Source: Sipunculus nudus (taxonomy: Eukaryota; Annelida; Sipuncula; Golfingiida; Sipunculidae). Taken from it: DNA of 64,000 nucleotides. Location of the stretch: assembly GCA_026874595.1 (NCBI GenBank), contig CM049306.1:58348019-58412018 (forward strand), in the 5' to 3' direction. Both the position numbers and the translations under genes were made by a program. The notes beneath the pieces are model-generated. The model had not been told where the DNA came from, ran no database searches, and was given only the letters and a program-made list of their open reading frames with translations. Within the stretch, counting starts at the first letter, position 1. The number at the start of each line of letters is the position of its first letter. Shown here in pieces: positions 41,201 to 55,968 of the stretch.

Positions 41201-44200
41201 TCACTGTCATAGAACTATCTCAACTTTGTACAGTGCATAGGTGGCCATCTTGGATATCATATTTGATATTTTAGTTTAAATGATTACCGAATATACTTTT
41301 TTACTTTTCTTAATGTTTTTATTTGTATCCCCTAAAACCTAGAGGCAGACAGGGGAATCGCATCTATGATAAAAAGTAACTGCGTTTGACCATATTATTC
41401 GGATGTATAAGGTACTTGCTGAAAATTTGGTCTTATTCTTGAACTTTTATAACACCGGGCAACGTTTTAACCTTTGAAATATAGTTATTGCCACCAAAAT
41501 TACGGAAAGAATGAGTGACTGTATATGACGCCATCGGTATTGTTTTTTACGCCGTCTTTGATTTGCCAGTGACATGACTACACAGCGATGCGTTATTTCG
41601 TTTAAATGGATATAAAAACCAAAAAATGTAGTAGTAGATATCAAAATTACAACTCTGTGGTAAATAGCAAAATATTTATTGCAATTTTGGACGCCATCTT
41701 GGATTTGTCAGTGACATAAATACCTAAGATTGTCTTTGTTGATTTCTTGACCCAAAAATCTATTAGTAGATGCCAAAATTACAAACCGATGATGAATTCG
41801 ATGATGAAGGGGCTTGGCGGCCCTCTTCGACGCCATTTTGAAAAAACAACTTTCCCGGTGTCCAATTTTTGTAAATCTTTGAGATATTAAAAAGCTGGTT
41901 CCATTGTACAGAAAATCACCTTAAAAACAATTTTGTGCAAATTTTTTGGGTTATTCATATTTCTAAAAATGGACTTCCCCACACTGGCTCCTAATACGTT
42001 GCCAGGGTTTTACACACGAGCGCATTTGAGGGGACAAGGGAAATATAACATCACACGTCTTTTATTAACGGAGCCCTGAAAATTACCCAGATCGCGCACT
42101 TACAGCTGTAATTTCAGGACACTCCAGAGTGATTCACGTTATTTACTGTCCCATTTTTAGTATTGCTGTCTGCAAAAATTACAGAAACCGGCATTAATAA
42201 AAAATGCAGCGGTTAAAACAATGAGACAAATAACACTGTTATGACATATCCAACACGATAAATACTGCAAAATTCCGGAATCTAGTTAGATACTTAAAGT
42301 ATAACACTGACCTGTGATAGTAGTGACGGTTTGATCTGAGCCAGCTACAGGCTGCACAATAACAGACATGCTTCCCATATCCTCGCCGTACATGTGGTAC
42401 CATAGATCTAGACAGAATGTTGGTTGTGAAGTACGGTATGATGGCACGGACAGCAGAGTTGAACGCAGAATGGCACTGGCTCCCATGGGGTGTCCAGAGG
42501 TCTCCAGATAGGCGTACCATCCTGAATACAATGTATTTTTGCTTGGTTAACTCACACACATAACTTGTCCCATACATCAGGTTTTCGAACTTTTCACGGT
42601 GAAATCAGGATACTTCGAGAGGCTAAATTCTCTCTCCTAATTCATTTTATAACTTTTTTTATAAAGAAAGATTAAAATATATAATCGTGGTTAAATTTGT
42701 GAGCTGTGTTTAAAAGCTTCGTATAAATTGTCTATGGATTCTTCCATAACTACATGTTTCATAGCTTAATATAAAAGAAACCTTATTCATTTTATGTATA
42801 TGGATCATGTACATTTTGAACAAGAAGCTGCATACTTCCACAAAGAATAAAAAGTATCACATATAACAAAAAATATTGAGCTCTCTTGAACAAAAGGGGT
42901 CTTGTCTTTGAGGACAGTGGTATTTGATTAATTTCCTGACAGGAATCTTATGAGTTTCAGACTAAAGATTTTCACTCACTTTAAGATTGAAGTTGTAAAT
43001 TAAAAAAAAGCGAGTTTAAAATAAGCCAACCCCGCGCTTGACTGGTACATTAGGATCGAATTGCAAGCCACGGGTCATATTAATATTCATGAAAAAGTCT
43101 GTGACCATGTCTGTAAGAGCTGGTGTATATTGAGAGTTGATGGCGGTTGCATTTTGACTCAACAAGGTTTTCTTAAAAGAAAAAGCGATCTCGATTATAT
43201 CCTTATTTTCCTTCCTCTGCTACTTTGAAAAAGTGAGGACTTTGTGGGAAAATAGTTTTGTGCAAGAATGAAGCTCCAAAATGGTAAAAAAAGAGGCGCA
43301 GATCTCCATGCTTAAACATAATTTACATAAGTAAGTGTAATACGTACTGCCACGTGGTGATGGGGCCTTACCTGTACCAGTGGTGTGATCGCCATCCGGA
43401 CCAGTATCAGCACTGTCAGTGGCGCCCTTCTGTGGTGAGAAGTTGAGCTGGTCACCGGCAACATTGACCATGTTGGTGCAAACACCGTTAGGCTCAAAGT
43501 CACAGGTCAGTAGAGGCTGAATTTCTGTTTGAAGAGTAGTAATATAAACATTTACATGTTATGAAAAGATACAATAAGGACATGGTATTGCAAAAACACA
43601 CCTCATTTTCGTGTTTACTGCTTTTAAAGATTACATTTGTCGAAATATGACTTTCTATACATCTTTTACGAAGGTAATACTATATATATATATCATTTAA
43701 ATTGCATTTTGTTTATACTTTTTTTATCCAATATAACAGAGTTTATTCCACACGCAAACTGAGTAATCATCATGTACATATAAGTACATGGAGGTCTTTC
43801 AAATACCGCTATAAACAATGACCACTAAAAATGGCCATCTGGTTAATACACCAGTCCCATAATGACAATAATCCGATGCAATGTTTGTTAAGCTATACGA
43901 GAATATTAAAAAATATATTATATTAAATCCGATTAAAACATTCAACAAAATATTTCCCCATTAATTCGGTAAATCTGACCGCTCTCTCATTATTACGACC
44001 TTCCCCACGTTATGACCTACCCGTGATTATGGCCAACCCGATGTAACGACTACGACTTATCACGACTACCCGACATAACGACTTGCCCATCAGTATGATT
44101 ACCCGATAAAACGACATGTCCATTATAATGTCATCCGTTATTTTGTCCACCCAAGTTTTAAAACCTACAATCATCAACTACTACTATAAGTTCCGGTTGA

Positions 44201-46005
44201 CCCTTAGAAGGATGTACTGGCTGATGTTTTCTAATGTACTTCACGGCCAAAAATGACGTCTTTAACTTTTTAAAAATGACAGACTTTTGGTTTTTCTTAA
44301 AACATGTGTTTTTTCAAAATTTATAAATGAATATTTGTGTCCTACCTGGTCCTGGAGCTGTAATGTAAACATACAGATATTAAAATTATTAATACATAAA
44401 AACATATCAGCCAAATGTTATTTATGTTTAGACATATCAACATTGAACAGATTTTTATGGTGCTTTAAAGTTGCAAAGCTTAAGGGAATTATCTTTAACT
44501 GAATCAACAATGCGTGTTGTTTAGACAAACTGAATGCTTCGCTAAATATTTGTGAAATGATTAAAGGTTCATTCATCGTTATTCAATAACTTTGATCAGT
44601 TCTTATTGTTAGTTACTATAATCTGCGAATTAATCATGAAATTTCATAATGTAACAGTATACTTACTTGTTGGGATAACTGATCCACCTAGTAAAAAAAA
44701 GATAACAAACATACAATTCATTCTTAACCATGACATGCCATGAGAGATTGCAAGTGCAAAATTATATTAACAGAAACCGTAATTAATTTAGTGCAAGATG
44801 CGTTTTTTCTAAACATTTTACATATTTATAGCGCATAATGAAAATTTATAATGATGACTATGACGAAATATGTATGTAACTGATTAGTTGACTTAACCTT
44901 AATGGTAAATTGCTTCATATGGTCACGGATTGGGCCAAGAGAGCGTGATACCAAGTGATATTAAAACGAAACATTCAACGTGTACTCACATATTCCGTTT
45001 GTGACACGGATAGCATCTACAGCGATATCAGACTGGTAGGATGCTACAGTGGCCTCAAACACCAGGCTATATGTGTATGGAGGCACCATGTCAACCGACG
45101 CCATGTACCACGTGTTGCCTTGGTTACCTGAAACACCCAAAAACTGAATGATTTCTCGTTAAATGATACATTATTTATTATCTATGAATATAATTATATG
45201 TTCAGTTATATTTAAATGATAAAGCACTGATTCATAAAATAAAAAAAAACCCTGTTAATTGTTCCTAAACTATCGTTAAATTACAAACACAAACTCTGCG
45301 CACAAATAAACATTACACAACCCGAAACTGTTTTATTTTACCTCATGCAAGGACTGATACCAGTATATTTGGATGTCACTCTTGCTTGCTTAACAATTAC
45401 GGTGGAAACCCTCTAAACAACCATCCAATTAATATGACCACCGGTCTAATAAGACCACTAGAATAATATATTAGAACGCATTCACATTGGTTATAAATGA
45501 CCTGTGAATTTAGACCCCTTTTTTAGTCTCACGGGTTGTCTTTTTTCAAAGGTTTCACTGTATTTCAATGAAACAAATATATATAACCAGACACAATATT
45601 CCATTACATCAAGTACTACTAACAACATTTTGTTATTTTACCATAAATTTGGAAGTGTCATGCATTACTTTTGCGTTAATTCATACTGCCATAGAACCAA
45701 GAGGTATGTATCGTGGGTACCTGTTTTTGTCCAAATGATGTTGCTTCCAAAGGTGTTTTTCATGTACACTGACAATGTTCCCACACGGCCGGCCTGTCCG
45801 TACATGTGGTAGGCAAACTGGAGGCAGTGAGGACTACCCGGCACTCCGAAGCCCGCGGCCTGCATCTGTGCCCGGTTACCAATAGCCTGCCCAGGTGACG
45901 AGATGATGGCATAGTAACCTGTAGAATCAAAACTGTCTCCGTAATTACCAAGTTAGCATAGCGTTAGAAGCTAAATATAATGGATATATATATATATATA
46001 TATAA

Positions 46006-46051
<46 letters not shown>

Positions 46052-47879
46052 CAGAATATAAAATACTTGTCTTGTAATATTATTTTTTATAAAAATAATT
46101 ATACCTCCACCTGGAGGTATTATATTTTTTTGGTGGCTCTTAATTTAGTTGGTTTGATTGTCAGCAACTTTATTCCAAAAGTTATATGATATTTTGAAGA
46201 AGTGGAGGTTTAGGATAATACCTTAGGAACATTTTACAACATTCTGTCACCGTAATGTTCTGAGAAAACGATTCTTTACCGTTATCAGATAGGGAATTCA
46301 TTTATCCCGGCCGAAACAGAACACTCCGTGATTTGTCCAGTAGCTCATATTTGTTCTAGCGGCCAGAACTGACCTTTGATGCTACAAGCAAGCTGGTGAA
46401 TCATGACACTTTTCCTTGGGCTTTTATTCATATATTGCTGAATACTTAGCACACGTCACAGTATGATCTGGATCGTGGTAATTAATACATATATATTCCG
46501 GGTCTGGTGTTCCAGAATCTTTGCGGTGGTATGTATGCGGTCTGGTCTCTTGTGTTTTGACACAATACACCAGAGATTAGCCGAGTGAATGCGCGAGTTC
46601 AGATAACTGATTTATATATAGCCATCAGATATATGAAGCCCTTACCATCTTGGTCGTATCCGGATTCAGGTCCAGTGCCAAAATTAGGGTTGCGGCCCAT
46701 TCTCGAGATCCAGTCAAAGTTGTCCGTGAACAGCTGTGACAAGCAGAAACCGTTACCGAAGCTGCACTCGAATAGCGCACCTGCAAAATACAAGTTATCA
46801 CAACATTTGCTTTAATATTAATGTTGCTATATTTTATCACATTAAATGAATTACCATATATGATAATGTTAATTTACGATGACATTCCCTTGCTACTCGG
46901 TGCTTTATGATATTCTACATTTAAACAAATTTTGAACGATTTTGAATGTTTAAATAACATTTAGATATTTATCTTCAAATTTATCTTTAAGAGGAAAGCT
47001 GTGACAATATTTCAGTTTCTCCAGTTTAATTAAATAAATACTTTTGTATTCCAAATTATTTAAGAAGGATACAGAAAGGAGTTTCCAGTATGAAAGCCTT
47101 CCTCGTAGTTAATACGTTCGACAGTAGGTGGCGCTGTGATGCAGAAGTGGCTGTACCGTAATTAATATTCCAAATATTTTACAGTATAGCAAACTTGTTT
47201 TTTTTTCAGTTTCGCAACTCAACTAAATATTCCCCGGTGAAATGAGCTAAATATTCAGATAATAATTATCAATAGTAAAGCTATTACGCTACAGTGCGAA
47301 ATTGTGCGTCTTAATCTGATCAAAATTTGCCCAAAATAAGATATAAATAAAATAAAGATATCATTAATGTCATCCACGTTTTAGCTTAGTCGAAAATAGC
47401 TGAAAAGAAATGTGAAACTGCTATCAATAGAAGGTTGTAATTGTAATTAACTTACTTGGTGGTGGGGTGGTTTGTACTCCGGCTGTTGAAAAAAAACAGT
47501 AAAAAGTATTAGCGTCAAAGTAATCATTTGTGTATGCACATGTTCGATTTTTAATTAATTATATATTTAAAGTAAACCGTACTGCCCTCAGAGTCCGGAG
47601 AATAATTAATAAATACTTTGGGATGGAGTTCATATATCCCCTACTTTTCAGCAAATGGGATGGTCAATTTAATTATCCCCCTGCAATTCAGAAATAAATA
47701 TTTATATATTTAAATGAAATATATTGATAATTTAAATACATACTTTGTTTCCATTTCTGAGGATACAATGAAATAAGTATGTAAACTTGGTTCGGAAGTA
47801 ACCTATACAGGAAACAAATTACCTTAAAATTATAAGCCTTATATGTAATATATTTGAATTGTGTCACACAGACAATAAT

Positions 47880-47944
<65 letters not shown>

Positions 47945-50900
47945 TTGATTACCCTTCCACGTCGAGTCCACCCGTCCCCCCCCCCCCCAACCATCCCAAA
48001 CTTTAAGATAAATTGACGCCTCTTATACAAAGTAAAAATATCCTTAAAACTCACATCCACAAACAGCTTGACATGTCTCCAACAGCTGGAACCTGTTAGA
48101 GTTTCCAGGGCAAGAACCGTGTTGAAACTGCATACATGTTTTAAACGCATTGTTGAAGTAGTAACTGGTAAAGGGTCCTCCTCCACACTGGCCAGGGTCA
48201 GGAGACAGCAGACACTGGGCTACAACCAGTCAGTAAAAACATCAATTCTACGTACAGACGACTACATTGAAGCTCGTCTAACTGAGCACTATATGTTTAT
48301 TTTTTTTGCTCAGATTTTATACTTGTGAAGTGTCCACATGAATTTCAAAAGCAACATAGTCTTGATACCCCTTGTTATTTCTTAAGCTATGTAGGGTTTA
48401 TATATACATGATATGCGGTTTGTTTCACAACTTTAACTGAACTTTTGTTAACAGCCCGCATATTGGTTATTTAGAGGAGCCTAGAACGTCTAGAATAAGC
48501 GTCTACAGCGAATCTAAGCAAAGTAACAAGTATCAACAGCTCAAGCAGCAGCATTAATTATACAATAAACTACCGGTACTTAAGTTGTTTGAGTTTCTTC
48601 AAAGCAGTATAATGAACATCCGGATGGTTCGCCTGGGACGGCATGATCGAATGTCTTCATGGGTTATGCGTTATGTTTAACCCATCAATAAGCAAAGTAT
48701 GTAATAAAAAAGGGTCATAATAATGTTCATAAAAAAATAATAGAGGTATTCATCATTATTTATACTTACGGCCTGAAGTGGGGAGCAAAAAAAAACCGGG
48801 CCAACTACATGGATAATAAGAATAAGCTACATACAGCCGTAAACCCAACAAACGTGATATTACTACATATTCTCAACACTTCCTGCTCTAACTGGCGTGT
48901 GTTCGGGATAAACTGAAGTGTTATCGGGATACTCGGATGTAAATATAATTTTTATTTAAAATATAAGTGCGGTTCTTAAATTTGCTCTGCATCCATGTAA
49001 AAACCATGAAATTAAACCCCCATAGAAATCACGCAATTTAAATCCAACAAATAACATTCTAAAACATTCCTGGAACTACAGATCAGGGGTCAAATTGAGA
49101 TGGTCCTAACATTAAAGGTTCTATAATTATTGGTTTGAGGAAGTGTTGAGGAGTTATGGGGGTTACTGTACATTCATAGTTTCACAGTGAACACCCCCCC
49201 CCCCCCCGAAAAAAAATATCTAAATCACACCTTCACCATCTAAAATATATCCAAACAGTTTCGGTTTCCACAACCAGGCTAAGCTAAGACACCGGCGTGT
49301 TAATAAAGTAAACAACCCTTCTTTAAGCTGTTAGAAAAAGCGCCGTATATCACCGGTCCAACACAGATTGCGTGCCGTGTTATCGCTGCCATACTTGTAG
49401 GACAGAGTACCATGTTGACCTATGTTTCTATGACCTTTTTACCTGTATCTGTTGACGGTTCGCTCGCGAGTAACCGTTAATTACGCGAGGATCAAATCAC
49501 TTTTTGTTTAACTTTAAAGCACCTGGAGAAGCAACTGATCTTGAGCACACCAAGATTTAATTAAATTTAGCCAGATTTTATCCGGAGTAATCCAGATGTA
49601 GATCAGATGAGATTTATAAAAAAAAACAAATAAAAATTGATCTTGGCGCACTTATTCCAATTATAATTAAAAAGAAAACGGGCACGTCGAAATTAAGCCA
49701 TGCTAATTGCAGGCATCACTACTAGCATGATATTTTAATTGATGAAAGTAACCGGACCGGCACGATAGCTTTACAAGAATCAATAAACGAGTATAACATA
49801 TAGAATAAGACTGTTGAGTATTCTATATTATTATTGCATAATAGCTTCATCAGAACAATGTGATACGATCATTGTTCATTTAACTATCCGCGGTTGTTTA
49901 AATAATTTTTTGTAGACTCTTATCACATGAAGCCGACTCCGATCTCTAGACAAAAGCTGTTAGAGTAATTCGGTTAATGACCCAATTCCAAGCTCTTATT
50001 TTTTTTATAATCGATCCCCACGCGATTTCACGTGGTTTTTGCAGTTTTTGTCGAAGAATGAACGGAAGTTGTGAAAAATGCGCGGGAGCGTCCCTGTGAC
50101 CAACGTTTGTGCTTTATTTTGCTGTGTTTTTTGTTCTTTTCCTTCCGTTTCTATACGTTTTTGTGCGGTTACCTGCGATAACACGAATTTTTTTTCAGCA
50201 TGTCCAAAATATTTAAACAGGTCGCCTCTCTGTCCCCATTCTTACGCGTTGTATTCGTTGAAATGCGTTTGTGTGCTTTTTTATGCAAAGTTATGCGATT
50301 TGATCAGACGTTTCTATACGATTTCATAACGAAAAAACGCAAAATAAAACGTGCGGAAAAGGGCCGCTTTAGTACTCATACCATTGAGAAAATCAGGAAC
50401 AATGTTGATTGGTTGGGATAATAATATATCATATATAGTGGGACATGTTCTTCCCCGTTACCTGCGTTACATCTCTGTTGGCACTGAGCCTCGGAATCGA
50501 ATCTGTTGCCATTTCCTTCACAGCCATAGTAGACGAAGGTCTCACATCGACCACTGGCTTTGTTGAAGAAATATTTAACCTGTGGCTGGTTACAAGCGAA
50601 GTTACCTGGGTCTGCGTCTAGCAAACAAACATCTGTCGGCAAAAAAATAAAAATATTCAAGATGTTTGAGGCGCTTTAGCACGTTCTGTTCAAAACATTT
50701 TTTTGCTTCAGAAATACACTCATCTCCCGACCTTGTGATCTCAATAGAATAGACAATATTGTTCAAAGAATCTTGTCTTTTTTTCAGAAATTTACAGACA
50801 TTTCTATGGTGTTCCTTAATTCTTGTAACAATCAATTTTCTCCACGGAACGGACTGTCTTTATTGTTGAATAATTTCTGTCATTTTTGTACACTATAAAT

Positions 50901-53900
50901 TACAAAGTAAAGAAGCCCTTTATTTATCAGTTCACTTTATATAAAAAAAAATGCCCATTAACAGTTGTATTTATGTCCAGTCACATCACTTTAGGTGGGA
51001 GTTCCATCCACTTATTAACTTTGTTTAAGATTTCAATTGATTTTCCACCCTTCGTGTCAGCAATTTAGTGGGATGCAGCATCGTAAAAGAACATGTTGGA
51101 ACTTAAAGCATGTGTGTTGCGAGAGGTGTTTTATATTCAACGTCCAAAGAATGAACAAACTGTTTAAGTTGTTATAGTGTTTATTGGTTTTTCTCGGTAC
51201 TGAACTGCCGGGACAAGTATGAGACCGTTGGGTGGATTTACTCTGTAAACAGCTGTGAATCTCTCCATGAAATTCACATTGTAATACATTTCGGAAGTGT
51301 AGTGTGAACATCATTTCCAGATGAAGAAACTGTATATGATGCCATTTAGTTTCAAGTTCTTAACATCATTCGGATAAAATATTCAGACCAAGTTCAGCAG
51401 TATCCATTCCAAGTGATGCAGTATGCATTCTTCGTAAAAATAACTGAATCTGAATCCAAAGAGATCCCATCGATCCATATATTGAAAAAAAAAGAAAGAC
51501 AACTGTCCAAGTTTACGAGATTTGCAAATGTAGCATAACGAAAAATATCATATGCGAGAAGTAGCCGATCATGATGGTGAATTAATATCTAAAAAATGGT
51601 TATCATCGTTCATGAACATACAGCCAATTATCAGAGGTTGATCGAAAAGGCAAAAGCTAATAAGGCGTGACCCATCATAGCAATCAAGAGCATCAGCAAT
51701 CCATTAGAAAAGCGAAGCAGCATAAAAGACGTAGCAACAATCAAAAGCAAGCACTATCTATTTAAAAGTAGTCGATTTGATAGATATACGTTGCTTAATC
51801 ACACTTGTTTTCAGTAGAACTGATTTAACAATTAATTTTCGAAGCGGGGAATGTTTATGTATTAAGAGAAGATGTTGGTACACTGGTAGAAATATATTTG
51901 CATTCCCATTTGTAAAAGTTCCAGTTTCAGGGGTTTCTGACTAATTATAACAAAACAGAAGTTCCCCGCCCAAATGTTATATGTTTTCTGAAACATGGCT
52001 TTTTAAATGAATTTTCCAGCCTCTTCTATCTAAGTTACCCTTTTCATTATGTAATTTACGAATCTGAAACAAAATTAAAGGATTTAAGAGACCTCATTTT
52101 TTAACTGAAATTGAGACACATATCAATAAAAAAATTAACTGCCATTGCTTTTATTGAGCACTGTTTGAGACATAGCCGATCAAGACTCAAGCGAAGCCTG
52201 TTTAACGGTGGTTAATTTTAAGACTCCCCTACCTTGTGGTGGAACTGGCGTAGGTCCGACGGTGCCTCCGCACATGGTGTTACAGGCCTCAATGCTCTCA
52301 AAGTTGTTTTCGTTTCCAAGACATCCTCCGTAGGTGAACTGCCTGCACGTGCGTGATGCCTGGTCGTAATAATAACGTGTGATGCTTGCCCTGCATGGCC
52401 CTGGGTCGGCTGCCTTACTGCAGGCAACGGATGTATCTTTTGGAAATAATGAATGAAACGCATTAAAAGGGTCGCTCGATCTGTTAATATATATTTTTAT
52501 ATTACTTTAAAACAATTACAAAGATTCTGCTCTATACAAAGACTTACTTCATTCATTGCTTTACAACAGGAATATATTTATTTTATAATGTACGTCCTTT
52601 TATTTTTTATATAGTCTGTATAACCGAGTTCTTCTGTAAGATGTCTTCTCAAAACTGCTATTAAAACCCAAGAATCCTGAAATAGTAGGTAGATCAATCA
52701 CAAGAAGACTTTTAATGAAATTTTTGGTTGTGACCTTTTTTTATTTTGGTTATACACATTTTCTCAGTGACATCTAACTGATATAAAGACATATGGTTGA
52801 AAGAGTTATATTTTAAGATTCAGAAAATATTTGATACCCGTGATGAAAACAAATAACATGTGTAAAGCATATTGTTGGTCGCAAACAAATATAAACAGGA
52901 CGTGATATTAAGAAAGCAGGGTGGCGGCCTCAAATCTGATCTGGACTTTCAGTGAACCTCTAGCAACAGTTAAATTGATTAGAATGACGTGGTCACAGAG
53001 ATGCATTTGAATGAGCACATTGTTTTCTGTTCAGCCAACATTTTCCTGGATTAAGTGTATGATTTAAAAGCTTTTAAATAAGGTCACAGCGATCAAATTT
53101 ACGAAAGGACGGAGACACAGCCGACAAAAATGAAGAAAAAAGGAGTGTCGTCACGAGTAAAAAGGCAAATTCATCCAAGGCGAGTTCACTCGTTTCAAAC
53201 ATATTTTACAAGGAGCGTTTATCTTTACAAATAAGTTGTACTCCGGTAGCAATTCAGACCATAACAAAGGCCATACTTTGTAAAAATCAGTTTAATTAAT
53301 GAAAAACAGGTTTGTTTCGCAACAGGGTGACTGAAGCGACAGGGCCAAGGACAAAGATTATATGTATAAAAATTACGTTTGGCAAACTCTGACTAGATGA
53401 TGGTGCCAAAATTTGTCTGGAAATAGTGTCTGCTAGAAAGATAAGAAATAACATTAACTGTCATTTCACAATGAAGCTTATGCAAATCCTAACCACAAAA
53501 TGTAATATATAAATCATTTTAATGAAAGGTTTCATTCTGATTCGCCAGTGTTCATACTCATACGTCATTATGACATATTGGACAGAAACATGAACAATTA
53601 GTAAAAGTATAGTAAATGCAAGTCTTACCAAGGCATACAGCCTCTGGCATGCCCATGCTACCAGCTGAAATGACGACACATTTTTTGCCTGCGGGACACG
53701 TGGTGGTCTGTAAAGAGATTATACACTGTACTTTTAAACTCATGGGTTGTCGGAAAGCTGCAGAATAGGGCGAAGTACAAGTGTATACGGTGCACGGAGT
53801 ATATCGGAATGCCGTTGCACCCTGAAAAAATTCTGGCTAATGCATTTCCAATGTCCATAAAATTGCGTTCTAATTTGATTGTTTAGTCTGGATTCTTTAA

Positions 53901-55915
53901 ATATTTCATTTAAATTCCTTTACACATAAATTCAATGTTATTTCATTCACCAAACACTCCATCCATTAAACAGGTAGTATTTATTCGATAGGCCTACCAC
54001 TGTTTTAACGTTTGGTCAAAATTCTATAATGCCCGACATTACCTTTATCTAATACCATCTAAGTAATTTCCGTGTAGGAATAACATTTAATGTCGGATTG
54101 TCATTTTCATACTTTTTCACCAACATGGCTATATCATGCATTAGTGTGTGTGTGTGTGTCTGTGTATGTGTGCCACAGCTCACCGTGCAGGGGTCAGGGT
54201 TACATTCACAAGTCGGACATCCTCGCTCGTCAGTTTTTCTGCCGTACGTGCAGGGTTCCGCTTGCTCACAGTTGGGTGGTCTGCACAATGGGGTCTGTAC
54301 TGTAATATATGAAATAAATGTCCACACGGAAATACAATCCCAACGATTGGTTACAATTTCTACTGTGTGATGGAGAAAATGTTTGTCCTCCCCTTTTTTC
54401 TTTTGGTTCTTTATGTTAAGACTCTGTGATTATGACATTTGCGAGAAAATTGAAATATTATGGAAGTATTCAACGTTCACCGTATTCATTGATGCAGATG
54501 CTGAAACTCACGGACAATAAAAGTGCGTAATCTGTGGCTAGATATGGGTGAGAGGAGAAGTTGATGATTTAAAATCCACTTCGAATTTGTTTCATATTTT
54601 TTACTCAATTAAAGATATTACTTCAACAGACTGACATTTTCTATAATGAATGAGTTAAACACGTACATACGAAGATTTCCTAAGTTTAAGGGAGGGATAC
54701 TTTTCTACAGGTCAAATACGAGGTAATTATGATGTATACATTTATATATAGAAGAAGAGTACATGTACATGTTGACGAACCAGAGTTACTACAATACCCA
54801 AAATCAGACTGGCGCCAAAGTCCATGGTTCGTTCATGAAACCCTTTAATTTGAAACAGTTTACTTCCTTACTTGGGGATACAGAGGCTTTCTGGTAGAAG
54901 TTACCCTTTTTTCCAGTGTTTGTAACTACTCCTATAGGCACGATTATATGCTTTTTGCCTCCTTCTTTTTAGCACTGCAAGGATACCCCAGTAGGATGGT
55001 ATTTACCTTATGACTGATTACTGATGTGACCTACCTGAGCCACAGTAGCTTGTACATTCAGCCAAGGAGTTGAAGTTGTTTCCATTTCCTCCTGATCCTC
55101 CGAAGATGAAGTACTGACAGGCACGAGCCGTGGTGTTGTAAAAGTAACTTGGGATGGATGCGTAGCCTATGCCTGACGACTTCGGTTGTACACAAGCAGC
55201 TGTAACAATAAAATTTACATAATATGTTCGGTGGTTGCCTTTTATTTTGTTCGCGAGGGTTTCAAATTCGCAATATAGCGAAAGGAGAACTATCTCCGAA
55301 ATATGAGGTCCCATCATCGAAGGCAAAGTTGAAGAGTAGAAGGATGAGATTATGAATAATCTTGTATTCCAATTGTTTCGCTAACGATTGCGATAATGGG
55401 ACCCTCGCGAAACACTGAAAAGGTGAGAATCGCGAATATGAAGCCAACCAAAGTAACTGTCACCATTTTGTTTATTTGAACAAAAGGTGGCATCAACGAT
55501 CAGCTGATTTAAAACAGAAAAGAGTTTCATTCTATTCTAGCAGTAAAACAAGGAACTCAAACACAGCAAACCTGACTGGAAGTTACTCCTTGCGTTTCGG
55601 GGTAAATATGACAGTCAAGGTTCTGATAATTTCTGAATATTTTAAATAAATATGGCAATAGCCAACAAACTGTTGGTATGTATATCCCTTAAAACCGAGA
55701 CTACGTTTAGGTAGTTCTATATAGTTCTTACAAACAATGTAGAAAAAGTGTAGGTAATTCACAAGAATTGTAACAAATTGGGACCAATACATGTTGGTTG
55801 ATATCATGAAGTCATTACAACCATGGCAGACTGTTTTGATACACACTAATTCGAAGATCTCACATAAGGAATTTACATAAGGAACTAGTAAGTTCGACAA
55901 TTTCATTTTCAGCGT

Positions 55916-55968
<53 letters not shown>

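Larger units (their letters stand above)
39588..41735. repeat. Duplicated intronic repeat, copy B, split by an insertion
   Basis: 39588-39655 matches the start of copy A (38790-39415) up to 'tcggtaataaa', and 41195-41735 matches the rest from 'taaatttcactg'. The interruption at 39656-41194 is absent from copy A. The repeat lies in the 5-kb intron between MAM2 exons. Confidence 0.72.

Noticed and set aside
47839-48186. 115-codon minus-strand frame over Kunitz 6
   Set aside because: It is frame-shifted relative to the six-cysteine Kunitz reading and ends in a TA repeat.
50078-50421. Plus-strand Cys/Phe-rich frames near 50.1-50.4 kb
   Set aside because: Two overlapping frames, low-complexity T-rich sequence in an intron, no domain signal.
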